Position numbers and translations under genes: made by a program
Part shown: positions 1-7,761 of the stretch, piece by piece
How the letters are laid out: each line of letters begins with the position of its first letter
Numbering within the stretch: position 1 is the stretch's first letter
The notes under the pieces: generated by a model
Database searches by the model: none
The model's input: the letters and a program-made list of their open reading frames with translations, nothing else
Told to the model about the DNA's origin: nothing
Source: Actinomycetes bacterium
GTDB taxonomy: Bacteria > Actinomycetota > Acidimicrobiia > Acidimicrobiales > Palsa-688
Reading direction: 5' to 3'
Assembly: GCA_021808785.1 (NCBI GenBank)
Contig: JAKBAX010000003.1
Coordinates: 1-51,515 of the forward strand
DNA: 51,515 bases

Positions 1-77
1 TAACGGGCATCTCATTATCGCCACTCACCGGTCGCCCAGACCGCCGGGTTCGGAGCGAGCCGCTGAGCCGCAGTCGG

Positions 78-509
78 TCAGGATTGACGGGTCAGATCCG
101 CTGTAGCGAGCCCTATTGTTCGAGCGGCAACGAGGAGGCTCTGGTCGCCTGCCGCCAGGACCATCTCGGCGTCGTCTACCAGCCTCGCCGAAGCCAGGTG
201 GACGGCGTCATAGCCACGGAGGCTCAGCTGCTCGGCCAAAGCTCCAGCTTCTCGCACAATCCCCTCGGTGACCTCTATCACGTCAAGCTGGTCGTGAAGA
301 CTTTCGAAGTCGTCGACTGCTTCTCTCAGCCCCCGCTCGTCAATTCGGTCGAGTCGACGAGCCCTGGCCAAGGCCGCTCTACCCTCGACATAGACGAGAC
401 GCGAAGACACGACCCGGTCAGCCTCGTCCCAGAGTCGAGAAGCGACCGTGCTGGAGGGCTCGTCGATGATTATGGGCACGATAGCCGACGTGTCGAAATA
501 CACAATCAA
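78..509 (-). CDS. vapC: PIN-domain ribonuclease toxin, VapC type
   Basis: This 143-residue protein has the layout of a VapC toxin, a Mg-dependent RNase that blocks translation when its antitoxin is lost. The acidic PIN residues are visible: Asp6 in FDTSA, Glu42 in VEGRAAL, Asp101 in YDAVHLAS and Asp122 in GDQSLL. The length is normal for the family. The start is TTG, and it overlaps the TGA stop of the upstream antitoxin as TTGA, so translation is probably coupled. The family assignment is firm; the RNA target cannot be inferred. Confidence 0.93.
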   Translation of the reverse strand: MIVYFDTSAIVPIIIDEPSSTVASRLWDEADRVVSSRLVYVEGRAALARARRLDRIDERGLREAVDDFESLHDQLDVIEVTEGIVREAGALAEQLSLRGYDAVHLASARLVDDAEMVLAAGDQSLLVAARTIGLATADLTRQS

Positions 510-763
510 CGGCGCTGCTCACCGACCAAGTCGCTGACGCCGCCGCGGGCTCTCACCCGTCGAGCGGGTCGGGACCGACCTAGCTGGAGTGCCGGGCTGA
601 CGATCCCCTCAGCGATAGCCCGGTCCAAGGTCCGGCCCCCGTGGATTGGGACGATCCGAGCGAAGGCAGTGCCTCGGTCGGTGACCACGACCTCCTCGCC
701 CTCTCGGACTCGGGCCAGGTAGTCGCTCAATCGTCCTCGCAGTTCCCTGATGCCGACTTCCAC
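506..763 (-). CDS. Phd/YefM-like antitoxin of the VapC pair
   Basis: This 85-residue protein has the N-terminal Phd/YefM fold pattern: a short strand, a helix (REL-GRLSDYLARV), then EGEEVVVTDRGTAFARIVPI, which is typical of the DNA-binding dimer. The basic, Arg-rich C-terminal part should wrap the PIN toxin. It precedes the toxin and overlaps it by 4 bases. The GTG start lies only a few bases downstream of a possible -10 element (TACACT, minus strand, 771-776), so the mRNA may be leaderless. Members of this family usually repress their own operon by binding palindromes in the promoter, and two are present just upstream. Confidence 0.88.
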   Translation of the reverse strand: MEVGIRELRGRLSDYLARVREGEEVVVTDRGTAFARIVPIHGGRTLDRAIAEGIVSPALQLGRSRPARRVRARGGVSDLVGEQRR

Positions 764-770
764 GGACCTA

Positions 771-804
771 AGTGTACACGACTGGCCGATCTATGTGGAC
801 ACAT
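771..804 (-). promoter_or_regulatory. Putative promoter and paired palindromic operators of the toxin-antitoxin operon
   Basis: Two short palindromes lie upstream of the antitoxin: GTGTACAC at 772-779 and ATGTGGACACAT at 793-804. Their centres are 23 bp apart, about two helical turns. The first overlaps a possible -10 element read on the minus strand (TACACT, 776 to 771). This matches the autorepression layout known for Phd/YefM antitoxins. The regulatory role is inferred. Confidence 0.45.
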
Positions 805-921
805 CTAGAGGCGACGCCGGCTCACACTCGATCCTGGAGAACCCGGGATTGTCGCTCGGACCCTTCCGGTTCAATCGAGCCGATCCTGCCTTCAGCGTTC
901 GGGGCTGGCGGACGCACCCGG

Positions 922-1614
922 CTACATGCTCATGGCGGTCTGACCGCCGTCTACGGGGATGATCGCGCCGTTGACGAAAGACGCCTCCGGTTCGGTGAGC
1001 GCCACGATCATGTAGGCGATCTCCACCGGCGCCGCGTACCGGCCGACGGGGACGTGCCGGCGGGCCCAGAAGCTGCGATCGACCTCGGGAATCGCCGCGG
1101 TCATACCGGTGAGCGTCGCGCCGGGGCAGACGCAGTTGGCGGTCACGCCCGTCCGGCCCAGATCGACGGCGAGCGACCGGGTAAAGCCGACGACGGCGTG
1201 CTTGGAAACCGTGTAGGGGCCGAGCCCGCGGGCCGCCCCGAGCCCCTCAGTCGATGCCAGATTGACGATCCTGCCCCTGCCCTCACGCACGAGGTCGGGC
1301 AGGCAGGCCCGCACGACGTGCATCGAACCGGTGAGGTTGACGGCGATGGCACGCTCCCACTCCTCCACGTACGCCTCGTCGTCGAGTCGGCCAGCGGAGG
1401 AGACACCGGCCGCGTTGACGACGATGTCGATCGGCCCGAAGGCCTCGCGCACGGCGGCCACGCCGGCCTCCACCGCAGCCCGGTCGGCCACGTCAACCGG
1501 CTCGGGACCGTTGCGGTCGAGGACACCTACGGCCACGCCCTTGGCCTCGAGAAGTTGCACCGTGGCCCGGCCGATCCCGCTGGACCCCCCGGTGACGATC
1601 GCGACCCGTGTCAT
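922..1614 (-). CDS. Short-chain dehydrogenase/reductase (SDR)
   Basis: This is a 230-residue classical SDR, an NAD(P)-dependent alcohol or ketone oxidoreductase of the cytoplasm. The cofactor motif TGGSSGIG is at residues 8-15 and NAAG at 67-70. The catalytic set is Ser121, Tyr134 and Lys138 (YTVSK), and the C-terminus has the usual NGAIIPVDGG. After the first Rossmann strand it has VLDRNG, whose acidic residue favours NAD(H). The short, compact sequence resembles the FabG-like group. It stands alone, 158 bp from the antitoxin start and 220 bp from the acyl-CoA dehydrogenase stop. The substrate is unknown. Confidence 0.92.
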   Translation of the reverse strand: MTRVAIVTGGSSGIGRATVQLLEAKGVAVGVLDRNGPEPVDVADRAAVEAGVAAVREAFGPIDIVVNAAGVSSAGRLDDEAYVEEWERAIAVNLTGSMHVVRACLPDLVREGRGRIVNLASTEGLGAARGLGPYTVSKHAVVGFTRSLAVDLGRTGVTANCVCPGATLTGMTAAIPEVDRSFWARRHVPVGRYAAPVEIAYMIVALTEPEASFVNGAIIPVDGGQTAMSM

Positions 1615-1834
1615 ACGGCAACCCTAGAAGACACCAGCGCCCTCTCCCACGGGAGCGGACCAGGGCTACTCGAGCGATGGGGAGCGGTTTGGTAGCCGTG
1701 GGCAGCGAAGACGACTCCGAAGGGTGCAGCCAAGTAGCCACAACGACTGAACCACTGGCGACGAGCCCCTGCCAACAGCTACTCACATATACGACGTGGG
1801 TGGCTACGCCAACGTCCGGCCCGTGTGTGAAGGC

Positions 1835-3130
1835 TCAGTCCCGTGGTATGCCGGCCAGGCGATCCGAGTACTTGGCCTCGGCGGCGGCACGGAGACGAAG
1901 GAGATGTTCGGAGGGGAAGAGGTCGGGAGCCGGCTGGTACCTGTTGAGCAAGTCCCGAGCCAGGGTCACTTTGTGTACCTCCGTCGGCCCGTCGGCCAGT
2001 CCGAGCACGAAGGACTCCACCAGATACTGGACGAACGGCATCTCGTGCGTCGTTCCGAGCGAGCCGTGTATCTGCAGTGCCCGCGCCGATACGTCGTGGA
2101 GTACCCGCTGCATCATCGCCTTTACCGCCGAGATATCGGCGCGGACCGCCCGGTAGTCGTTGTGCTGATCTATTTTCCATGCCGTCTGCAGTGTCAGTAG
2201 CCGAAACGATTCGATGTCCATCCAGCAGTCCGCGACCATCTCCTGGACCATCTGCTTTCGCGCCAGCGACTCGCCCTGCGTGTAACGGGACACGGCCCGC
2301 TCGCAGAGCATGTCGAAGATGCGCCGCACCAGCCCTACCGTCCTCATGGCGTGGTGGATACGGCCACCGCCGAGCCGGGTCTGGGCCACTACGAACGCAC
2401 CCCCCTGCGATCCGAGCATATGGTCGGCCGGCACCCGCACGTTCTCGTACCTGACATAGCCCTCGCGGCCACCGCCGAGGGGTTGGTACCCGAGGCCCAC
2501 GTCGCGCAGGATGCGGATCCCGGGGGTCTCCGCAGGCACGACGAACATGGAGTGCCGCTGGTAGGGCGGGGCGTCCGGGTCGGTCACCGCCATGACGATC
2601 AAGAACGAAGCCATGGAGGCGAACGAGGAGAACCATTTCTCACCGTTGATCACCCAGTGGTCACCGTCACGCACGGCCGATGTGGTGAAGACCTTCGGAT
2701 CTGCTCCCCCTTGAGGCTCGGTCATGGAGAAGCACGACACGATCCGGTTGTCCAACAGCGGTTCCAGATATCGCTCCTTCAACTCCGGGGTGCCGTAGTG
2801 GGCCAGGATCTCACTGTTGCCGGAGTCGGGCGCCTGGCAGCCGAAGACGATAGGAGCGCACTCCGACCGACCCAGTACCTCGTTGAGCAGCGCCAACTTC
2901 ACCTGACCGTGACCCGGACCTCCCAGGTGGGGACCGAGGTGGGTCGCCCACAGGCCTCGCTGTTTGACCTGCTCCTGCAAAGGTGGGATCAGGGCTTGGC
3001 GCACCGGGTCGTTCAGGTCGTGTGACTCCTTCACGACCAGGTCGAGCGGCTCGCACTCCTCGCGAACGAAACCAGCTACCCAGGCCAGCTGCTCCTCCCA
3101 TGCGGGATCTGTGCTGAAGTCCCACGCCAT
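1835..3130 (-). CDS. Acyl-CoA dehydrogenase, ACAD10/11- or LvaC-like
   Basis: This 431-residue flavoprotein has the acyl-CoA dehydrogenase plan. The FAD/substrate motif CFSMTEPQGGAD is followed by WVINGEKWFSS, the mid-domain LGYQPLGGGREGYVRYENVRVP, and the C-terminal helical domain with IHGSLGTTHEMPF and LADGPTEVHKVTLAR. The last two elements resemble the ACAD10/11 and LvaC branch. In that branch a phosphorylated 4-hydroxyacyl-CoA is rearranged with loss of phosphate. A kinase-like protein is encoded in the same operon (4163-5218), which supports this reading. Its ribosome-binding site, AGGAGGG, lies inside the end of the preceding short frame. Confidence 0.93.
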   Translation of the reverse strand: MAWDFSTDPAWEEQLAWVAGFVREECEPLDLVVKESHDLNDPVRQALIPPLQEQVKQRGLWATHLGPHLGGPGHGQVKLALLNEVLGRSECAPIVFGCQAPDSGNSEILAHYGTPELKERYLEPLLDNRIVSCFSMTEPQGGADPKVFTTSAVRDGDHWVINGEKWFSSFASMASFLIVMAVTDPDAPPYQRHSMFVVPAETPGIRILRDVGLGYQPLGGGREGYVRYENVRVPADHMLGSQGGAFVVAQTRLGGGRIHHAMRTVGLVRRIFDMLCERAVSRYTQGESLARKQMVQEMVADCWMDIESFRLLTLQTAWKIDQHNDYRAVRADISAVKAMMQRVLHDVSARALQIHGSLGTTHEMPFVQYLVESFVLGLADGPTEVHKVTLARDLLNRYQPAPDLFPSEHLLRLRAAAEAKYSDRLAGIPRD

Positions 3131-3136
3131 TCCTGT

Positions 3137-3250
3137 TCAGCCCTCCTGGTAACGGCTCAGCTTGTCGCTGACGCTCTGTCGGACGGTCCCCTCGTCGATC
3201 AGTCGCTTGATCGTCGCATCATCGAAACCGGCATCTTTTGGTATCCCCAT
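3137..3250 (-). pseudogene. Short frame resembling the C-terminal tail of a CaiB-type CoA transferase
   Basis: This frame encodes 37 residues. The stretch AGFDDATIKRLIDEGTVRQ looks like the last 20 residues of CaiB/BaiF CoA transferases, which often end with a helix such as 'GYDDAEIARLRAEGVV'. No upstream part of such a transferase is present; the preceding DNA is the 3' end of the isomerase-like gene. The frame ends 6 bases before the acyl-CoA dehydrogenase start, and its last codons (QEG) supply that gene's Shine-Dalgarno sequence. It may be a relic of a deleted gene, or a tiny translated leader. The resemblance is short, so confidence is low. Confidence 0.4.
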
Positions 3251-3284
3251 GGTCTTGCCGCCGGGTAACGCCGGCCTGCCAGCT

Positions 3285-4166
3285 CTATCGGTCCTGATGC
3301 TGAGGAGCTGTCGCGGCAGCATCGAGAATGCGACGGGTCGCGGCATACAGCTCCTGAGCCGCCGCCTTCGGGCCTCTGGCCAGCAGCGCCTGATCCCACA
3401 CCTCGATCCCGAACGAGGCCCGCACACCCGCCGAATGAAGCCGCCGGAGGAGGTAGGCAAGGTCGAAGACCCCCTCCCCGGGGAGTCGCCGGTGGAGCAC
3501 ATCCTCCTCCAGGGCCCCTTGGACATGGGCTCCTCCGTCTGCCACCTGTACCCCGAGCACGCGTGCCGCCGACGAGGAGTCGAGGACTTCGAGATCAGGG
3601 TGCCCACGATAGAAGTGCCAGGTATCGAAGATAATGCCACCGTTGTCCCGACCGGCCGTCTCGACCACTTCGAGTGCGCCGGCCAGGTCCATGATGGTGG
3701 CGAACGCAACGAACTCGAGCGCGATCGACAAGCCGTCATCGGCCACCTGGTCGCACAAGGCCGCGAACGCCGCCGCCGCCTCGGGGACCGGTGCCGGGGT
3801 GCCGAAGTGGGTGACCAGCAGATTGTCGGCCCCGAGACTCAGCGCCAGTTCCACCAGTTCCTCGTCACTCACCCTCTGCCGCCACCGCTCCGGCTTGTCC
3901 CCCGGAGGGGTCAGCCAGTCACCCGCCCCCTCCACCTCGCTGACCGCAACGCCGGCGTCGTCGAGAATACGGCGCATGTCTTGCGCCGTCAGCCCATCCT
4001 TGAGAGCCCGGCGGTAGACGGCGGCTCCGACTGATACGGCATCGAAGCCGGCCGACGCCGCCGCGCCAACCAGATCCGTGAAGGCGATAGGAACCATCGA
4101 CAGCCCACAGAGGGTCAGACGTGGTCGGTCGGCAGGACCGGGTTCCTCATCGGTCGAAATCTTCAA
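3285..4166 (-). CDS. Sugar phosphate isomerase/epimerase-like TIM-barrel protein
   Basis: This protein of about 293 residues resembles xylose-isomerase-like TIM barrels (AP endonuclease family 2 fold). Recognisable strands include LCGLSMVPIAFTDLVGAAASAGFDAV near the N-terminus, SIALEFVAF, IIFDTWHFYRG, VLGVQVADGG and the C-terminal GIEVWDQALL. These carry the acidic and His residues that usually bind divalent metal. I chose a TTG start that overlaps the kinase stop as TTGA and has AAGGAAG just upstream; a downstream ATG (MVPIAF) is possible but would cut the first strand. Members of this superfamily act on sugars, inositols or hydroxy-keto acids, so its role in the operon is open. Confidence 0.85.
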   Translation of the reverse strand: MKISTDEEPGPADRPRLTLCGLSMVPIAFTDLVGAAASAGFDAVSVGAAVYRRALKDGLTAQDMRRILDDAGVAVSEVEGAGDWLTPPGDKPERWRQRVSDEELVELALSLGADNLLVTHFGTPAPVPEAAAAFAALCDQVADDGLSIALEFVAFATIMDLAGALEVVETAGRDNGGIIFDTWHFYRGHPDLEVLDSSSAARVLGVQVADGGAHVQGALEEDVLHRRLPGEGVFDLAYLLRRLHSAGVRASFGIEVWDQALLARGPKAAAQELYAATRRILDAAATAPQHQDR

Positions 4167-5218
4167 CTGACTTCCTTTCTGGCCTGATCGAGCAGGCGGG
4201 GCAGGAGCGGCGCCATGGCCTCCACGTCCGCGTCCGGCGTCGGCCGCCGCCGATTGTGCTTGACGATGAGCGACCACGTGGCCGCCGATTTGAACCGCGC
4301 CAGCGCTATGAACCAGCCCAGCTCCGCCACGGCCCGACCGAGGGTGGCGGCGTAGTCCGCCGCCAGTGCCTCCACCGATGGGAGCATGCCCGGTGTCGCG
4401 TAGCGCGTGGGCCGCCCGTAGGTGGCGGGGTCGGCGTTGGCCAGGAACCATCCGGCGTCGACCCGAGGGTCGCCGACGGTCCAGATCTCCCAGTCGACCA
4501 CCGCAGTGATGCACTCGCCGGCGGCCAACAGGTTGCCGAGCCGAAAGTCGCCGTGGACCAGAGCTGGCCCCATGGCGGGTGGCCCGGTCCGGCGCAGTGC
4601 GGCTGCCAGGTCCTCCCACCCGGGCACCAAGGTGGCGTCGACGGTCCTGAGCAACTGGCACCACCGCTCGATCTCGGCATCCGAATCGACGACCGGCTCC
4701 TCCCCCATGTCGAGCCCTCCGGCGCCCAGGTCGAGCCCTCCGGCGCCCAGGTCGAGCCCTCCGGCGCCCAGGTCGATCCGGTGCAGATCCGCCATGACCC
4801 CGGCGGCGGCCGACATCCGCGCTCCCATGGTCGGCCCGTCTGGGGCATCGGAGCCGCGGGCGGGCCCGTCGAGATCGAAGAGCGGCTCGATCGACTCACC
4901 AGGCATGAGGGTCATGACGAACAACGGGGGCACCTCGGGCGGCGAGCCGGGGTCGGTCAGCAACACCTCCGGGACGGGCACCGCGGTCGGGGCCAACGCC
5001 CGCAGGATCCGGGCCTGGCGCAGGACGTCCCGGTGCCGTACCGGCGGCAGGCCCGGCGGCGCGACCTTGACCACGACAGGACAGCCGTTGCGTACTCCTC
5101 GGTAGGTGAGGCTGGACGCCCCTCCGGCCAGCGGCCCTATGGCCGCCACCCCGAGCCGAGCCAACCGGGTAGGGAGCTCGCCCAAATCCCCCCTCCCCCC
5201 CAGGTGCGGTCCGGTCAT
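4163..5218 (-). CDS. Aminoglycoside-phosphotransferase-fold kinase, LvaA/ACAD11-N-like
   Basis: This 351-residue protein has the kinase-like APH fold. The nucleotide lobe contains GPLAGGASSLTYRG and VVKVAPP. The catalytic loop is HGDFRLGN at residues 222-229 (Asp224), and the metal-binding DWE is at 242-244, followed by VGDPRVDAGWFL. Stand-alone APH proteins next to acyl-CoA dehydrogenases belong to the LvaA type, and the same two domains are fused in animal ACAD10/11; those phosphorylate the hydroxyl of 4-hydroxyacyl-CoAs. An insert of three perfect LGAGGLD repeats (about residues 150-170) sits between the lobes and looks like a recent expansion. An antibiotic target is unlikely in this setting. 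Confidence 0.9.
   Translation of the reverse strand: MTGPHLGGRGDLGELPTRLARLGVAAIGPLAGGASSLTYRGVRNGCPVVVKVAPPGLPPVRHRDVLRQARILRALAPTAVPVPEVLLTDPGSPPEVPPLFVMTLMPGESIEPLFDLDGPARGSDAPDGPTMGARMSAAAGVMADLHRIDLGAGGLDLGAGGLDLGAGGLDMGEEPVVDSDAEIERWCQLLRTVDATLVPGWEDLAAALRRTGPPAMGPALVHGDFRLGNLLAAGECITAVVDWEIWTVGDPRVDAGWFLANADPATYGRPTRYATPGMLPSVEALAADYAATLGRAVAELGWFIALARFKSAATWSLIVKHNRRRPTPDADVEAMAPLLPRLLDQARKEVS
4709..4771. repeat. Three perfect 21-bp tandem repeats inside the kinase gene
   Basis: Three identical 21-bp units lie head to tail at 4709-4729, 4730-4750 and 4751-4771, with a partial fourth. The unit is a multiple of three, so the frame is kept and the protein gains three LGAGGLD units. The repeat lies in a loop between the two kinase lobes, where length change is probably tolerated. 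Confidence 0.95.
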
Positions 5219-5236
5219 CCCTCAGCCGGCCCGCAC

Positions 5237-6079
5237 TCAGCCATCCAGCTCCACCCGACCATGGCTGATCACCTTCGCCCCCGACCCCCCGGTCGCCTCG
5301 AACGCGTAGGCCCCTCGGCCGGCGTCGAACATCTCAACCCGCAGCGGCTCTCCCAGAAACGCGGGCGAGGAGAATCTTCCCGCCACCCGCGCCAGCCGCT
5401 CCGGAGCCCCGCCCGCCGGTCCCTCCACCGCCGCTTCCGCGCACACCCCCATGCTGCACAGGCCGTGCAGGAACAGTCGGTCGAAACCGCTGCCCCGGGC
5501 CGCGTCCAGGTCGAAATGGTGAGCCGAATAGTCCTGCGAGACCTCGGCGTACAGCCGGGTCATCTCCTCGTCGGCGGTCACCTCGGTGGAGAGCACCGGC
5601 TGGGACCGGGACGAGTCGGGGAAGGCGTGGTCGGGCGCATCCGGCCCCACCACCGGGCAGCTCGCACCGAACAGCACAGTGGTCCACAGCTGCTCCACCA
5701 CCGGCTGCTCGTCCGCGTCGAGAGTCACGTGGAGAGTCACGACGCGAGCGTTGTCCTTGAAGGGTCGGGCACTGTACCGCTCCACATAGGTCGCCAACGG
5801 CTCTCCCACCCGGATCGGACGAAACATCCGGACATCGTGCGAGCCGTGCACGCCCCCTCGGGGGGACCCCTCGAGCACAGAGGAGACCACCGAGTCCATG
5901 GCCGCCCACTGCCCTGGAAATATCCGAGCGGATATGGCCAACGGCGGTACCGCCGAGCCGCTCCGGTAGCGAGGATTGTCCGAGCGCACCGCAGCTGCGT
6001 AACGCCGGCAGTAGTCGGCGTCGATCGTGGTGTCGAATGGCCCGATCCGGCGCTGGACAGGCCCCGCGCCCTCACCCAC
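5237..6079 (-). CDS. MaoC-like double-hotdog enoyl-CoA hydratase
   Basis: This 280-residue protein is the length of a two-hotdog MaoC hydratase. The N-terminal half starts with a degenerate hotdog (IDADYCRRYAAAVRSDNPRY), and the C-terminal half carries the hydratase motif YAEVSQDYSAHHFD with Asp183 and His188 in the catalytic spacing. GFDRLFLHGLCSMG follows, which matches the conserved G-x-HG helix end. It would add water across an enoyl-CoA double bond with R specificity, or do the reverse. It starts with GTG and overlaps the stop of the upstream SDR by 8 bases, so the two are probably coupled. The acyl chain it accepts is unknown. Confidence 0.87.
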   Translation of the reverse strand: MGEGAGPVQRRIGPFDTTIDADYCRRYAAAVRSDNPRYRSGSAVPPLAISARIFPGQWAAMDSVVSSVLEGSPRGGVHGSHDVRMFRPIRVGEPLATYVERYSARPFKDNARVVTLHVTLDADEQPVVEQLWTTVLFGASCPVVGPDAPDHAFPDSSRSQPVLSTEVTADEEMTRLYAEVSQDYSAHHFDLDAARGSGFDRLFLHGLCSMGVCAEAAVEGPAGGAPERLARVAGRFSSPAFLGEPLRVEMFDAGRGAYAFEATGGSGAKVISHGRVELDG

Positions 6080-6863
6080 CGATGGCGCGACCCATCCCAG
6101 CCAGGAACGGCTGGGTATACGCGATACGCCCCGTCATGGTCGACGGGTCCCCGGTGCAGAGGATCAGCACCGTCTCGGTGATCAGGCTCACGTCCTCGGT
6201 GTCCTCCTTGGCCAGGTCCAGCGTCCCCGCCCCGGGTGTGGGCACCGGTTTGAACGGGGCGGCCGCGTTGACGGCAATCCCGTCCCCATGGAGCTCGGCG
6301 GCCAGGCTCTGGGTCAGTCGGTCCAGCGCAGCCTTGACCGTGCCGTACATGCCGAAACCGGCCGCCACGTCGAAATCGGAAAAGGGCGGCCCGGGAATGC
6401 GCTCGCCGGCCACCGACGTCAGGTTGAGGATCCAGCCCTGGCCCCGCTCCCGCATGTGCGGGATGGCCAGCTGCGACAGATGCAAGGGACCCAATAAATG
6501 CATCTCCACCATCAGCCGGGCCCGCTTCTCCGGGAACCCGTCGAGGGACCGCAGGAACGTGACCGCCGCATTGTTGATCAGGATGTCGGGCGCCCCCATC
6601 CCCTCGACCACTTCGCCCCACATCCGCTCCCGCTCCTCGGCGTGGGACAGGTCGGCCTGGACGGCCAGCACCTCGGCTCCCGACGCCCGCAGCTCCGCGG
6701 CCGTCTCGCGCAGCGAGCCCACGTACTTGGCATCGGGATCCATCGTCCGGGCCGTGATTGCCACCCGGGCCCCCTCCGCCGCCAAGCGCCCGGCGATGGC
6801 CTTGCCCAGGCCTCGGCTACCGCCCGTCACGAGCGCCACTCTGCCCTCACACAAACCGGCCAT
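6072..6863 (-). CDS. Short-chain dehydrogenase/reductase, first enzyme gene after the TetR gene
   Basis: This 263-residue SDR has TGGSRGLG at residues 13-20, NNAA at 97-100, and a catalytic set of Ser150, Tyr173 and Lys177 (YGTVK). The region between Ser and Tyr is longer than usual (RIPGPPFSDFDVAAGFGM), which is seen in SDRs that oxidise bulky hydroxyacyl-CoAs. The ATG start follows a strong GAGGAGGGACC site. It is the first enzyme of the TetR-led operon, 50 bp after the regulator, and its stop overlaps the MaoC gene. A beta-hydroxyacyl-CoA dehydrogenase role is plausible from the neighbours but not proven. Confidence 0.9.
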   Translation of the reverse strand: MAGLCEGRVALVTGGSRGLGKAIAGRLAAEGARVAITARTMDPDAKYVGSLRETAAELRASGAEVLAVQADLSHAEERERMWGEVVEGMGAPDILINNAAVTFLRSLDGFPEKRARLMVEMHLLGPLHLSQLAIPHMRERGQGWILNLTSVAGERIPGPPFSDFDVAAGFGMYGTVKAALDRLTQSLAAELHGDGIAVNAAAPFKPVPTPGAGTLDLAKEDTEDVSLITETVLILCTGDPSTMTGRIAYTQPFLAGMGRAIGG

Positions 6864-6913
6864 GGTCCCTCCTCACAATCTCGGGGTCATTGAGAGGGCG
6901 ACACCGTCGCCTG

Positions 6914-7609
6914 TCACGGCTGCTGACCTGTGTGGACGTTAAGGCCTCGGAGACAGAATTCCCAGAGGCGGTCCGGGGTAATCAGCTTCCGTTCGCTTGG
7001 ACCGAGGAATGCCTGGTGCATGAAGATCGACCTGACCAGATGGGTCACCAGCTCCGCCGCAGCTAGAGGGTCGGATGTCTCGATTACCCCAGCCTCCATG
7101 CAGGCCTCGATGGCCTCATGCAGAAGCGCTGTGTACGACTGCGATGCACGGATCACTTCGACGGGATACCAAGCCAATAGGCGCCAGTGCTCAATAGCCA
7201 TGAACTGGGCGGCACGGTGGTCGTCCTCACTCCTGAGTCCGGAGGTGACCGACGTCGTATAGAAGTAGAGGCGCTCGAGCGGATCATCGATCAGGGCACC
7301 CTGTTCGGCCGACGCGCCGGCTGCCTCGTTGACCATGTCTTCGATGACCGCCAGTATCAACTCGTCCTTGCTGGCGAAGTACCTGTAGAAGGTCTTGAGG
7401 GCGATTCCTGCTTCTTTTACGAGATCCTGCGTCGTGAAAGCGCTACCCGTCGAGGTCACCAGGCGTCGAGCCGCCCACACGATGGCGCGAGCCTGCTCGA
7501 GACGCTTGGCCCGGGCCCGATCCAGGTGCTCGGCAGCAGAGCGATCAGCGGCGCGCTCGATGAGTGATCGCGCCTCGCCTACCGCGCTCATGTCAGCGGT
7601 AGCACCCAT
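6914..7609 (-). CDS. TetR-family transcriptional regulator
   Basis: The protein has 231 residues from the ATG at 7609. The N-terminal helix-turn-helix is clear: FTTQDLVKEAGIALKTFYRYFASKDELILAVIEDM. The C-terminal region is helical and variable, as expected for a ligand-binding domain. An open frame extends upstream but lacks TetR similarity, and the chosen start puts about 50 residues before the DNA-binding helices. The gene leads the operon that runs down to 1835, and a 21-bp inverted repeat lies 57 bp upstream of its start. It is likely an autorepressor that senses an acyl-CoA or related catabolite. Confidence 0.9.
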   Translation of the reverse strand: MGATADMSAVGEARSLIERAADRSAAEHLDRARAKRLEQARAIVWAARRLVTSTGSAFTTQDLVKEAGIALKTFYRYFASKDELILAVIEDMVNEAAGASAEQGALIDDPLERLYFYTTSVTSGLRSEDDHRAAQFMAIEHWRLLAWYPVEVIRASQSYTALLHEAIEACMEAGVIETSDPLAAAELVTHLVRSIFMHQAFLGPSERKLITPDRLWEFCLRGLNVHTGQQP

Positions 7610-7665
7610 CACCGATGAGCCTTGCTCCCCCGCACGACAGCGCGCATCGCTACCTGGTCCCTCCC

Positions 7666-7686
7666 AAGTAGAGCGGTACTCTACTT
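7666..7686. promoter_or_regulatory. Perfect inverted-repeat operator upstream of the TetR gene
   Basis: The arms AAGTAGAG (7666-7673) and CTCTACTT (7679-7686) are exact reverse complements around a 5-bp spacer. The site begins about where transcription should start from the promoter at 7694-7723, so a bound dimer would block initiation. The size and symmetry suit a TetR dimer. The regulator-operator match is inferred. Confidence 0.7.
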
Positions 7687-7693
7687 CGAGATC

Positions 7694-7723
7694 AAGGTAA
7701 GGTATTCTCGATCCCGGAGTCAA
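7694..7723 (-). promoter_or_regulatory. Putative promoter of the TetR-led operon
   Basis: On the minus strand a -35 element TTGACT (7723 to 7718) is followed after 18 bp by TACCTT (7699 to 7694). The predicted start point falls at about 7687, next to the inverted repeat at 7666-7686. The assignment rests on consensus similarity only. Confidence 0.45.
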
Positions 7724-7761
7724 GGCGACGTCGAGTTCCTGGACCATGGACGACCACCGGG

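Noticed and set aside
4163-5218. Aminoglycoside resistance gene
   Set aside because: The kinase fold is shared, but the operon with an acyl-CoA dehydrogenase and hydratase points to a hydroxyacyl-CoA kinase.
4121-6181. 686-codon open frame on the plus strand opposite the kinase and hydratase genes
   Set aside because: It covers three minus-strand genes with clear motifs and start-stop overlaps, and its own product has no recognisable domain.
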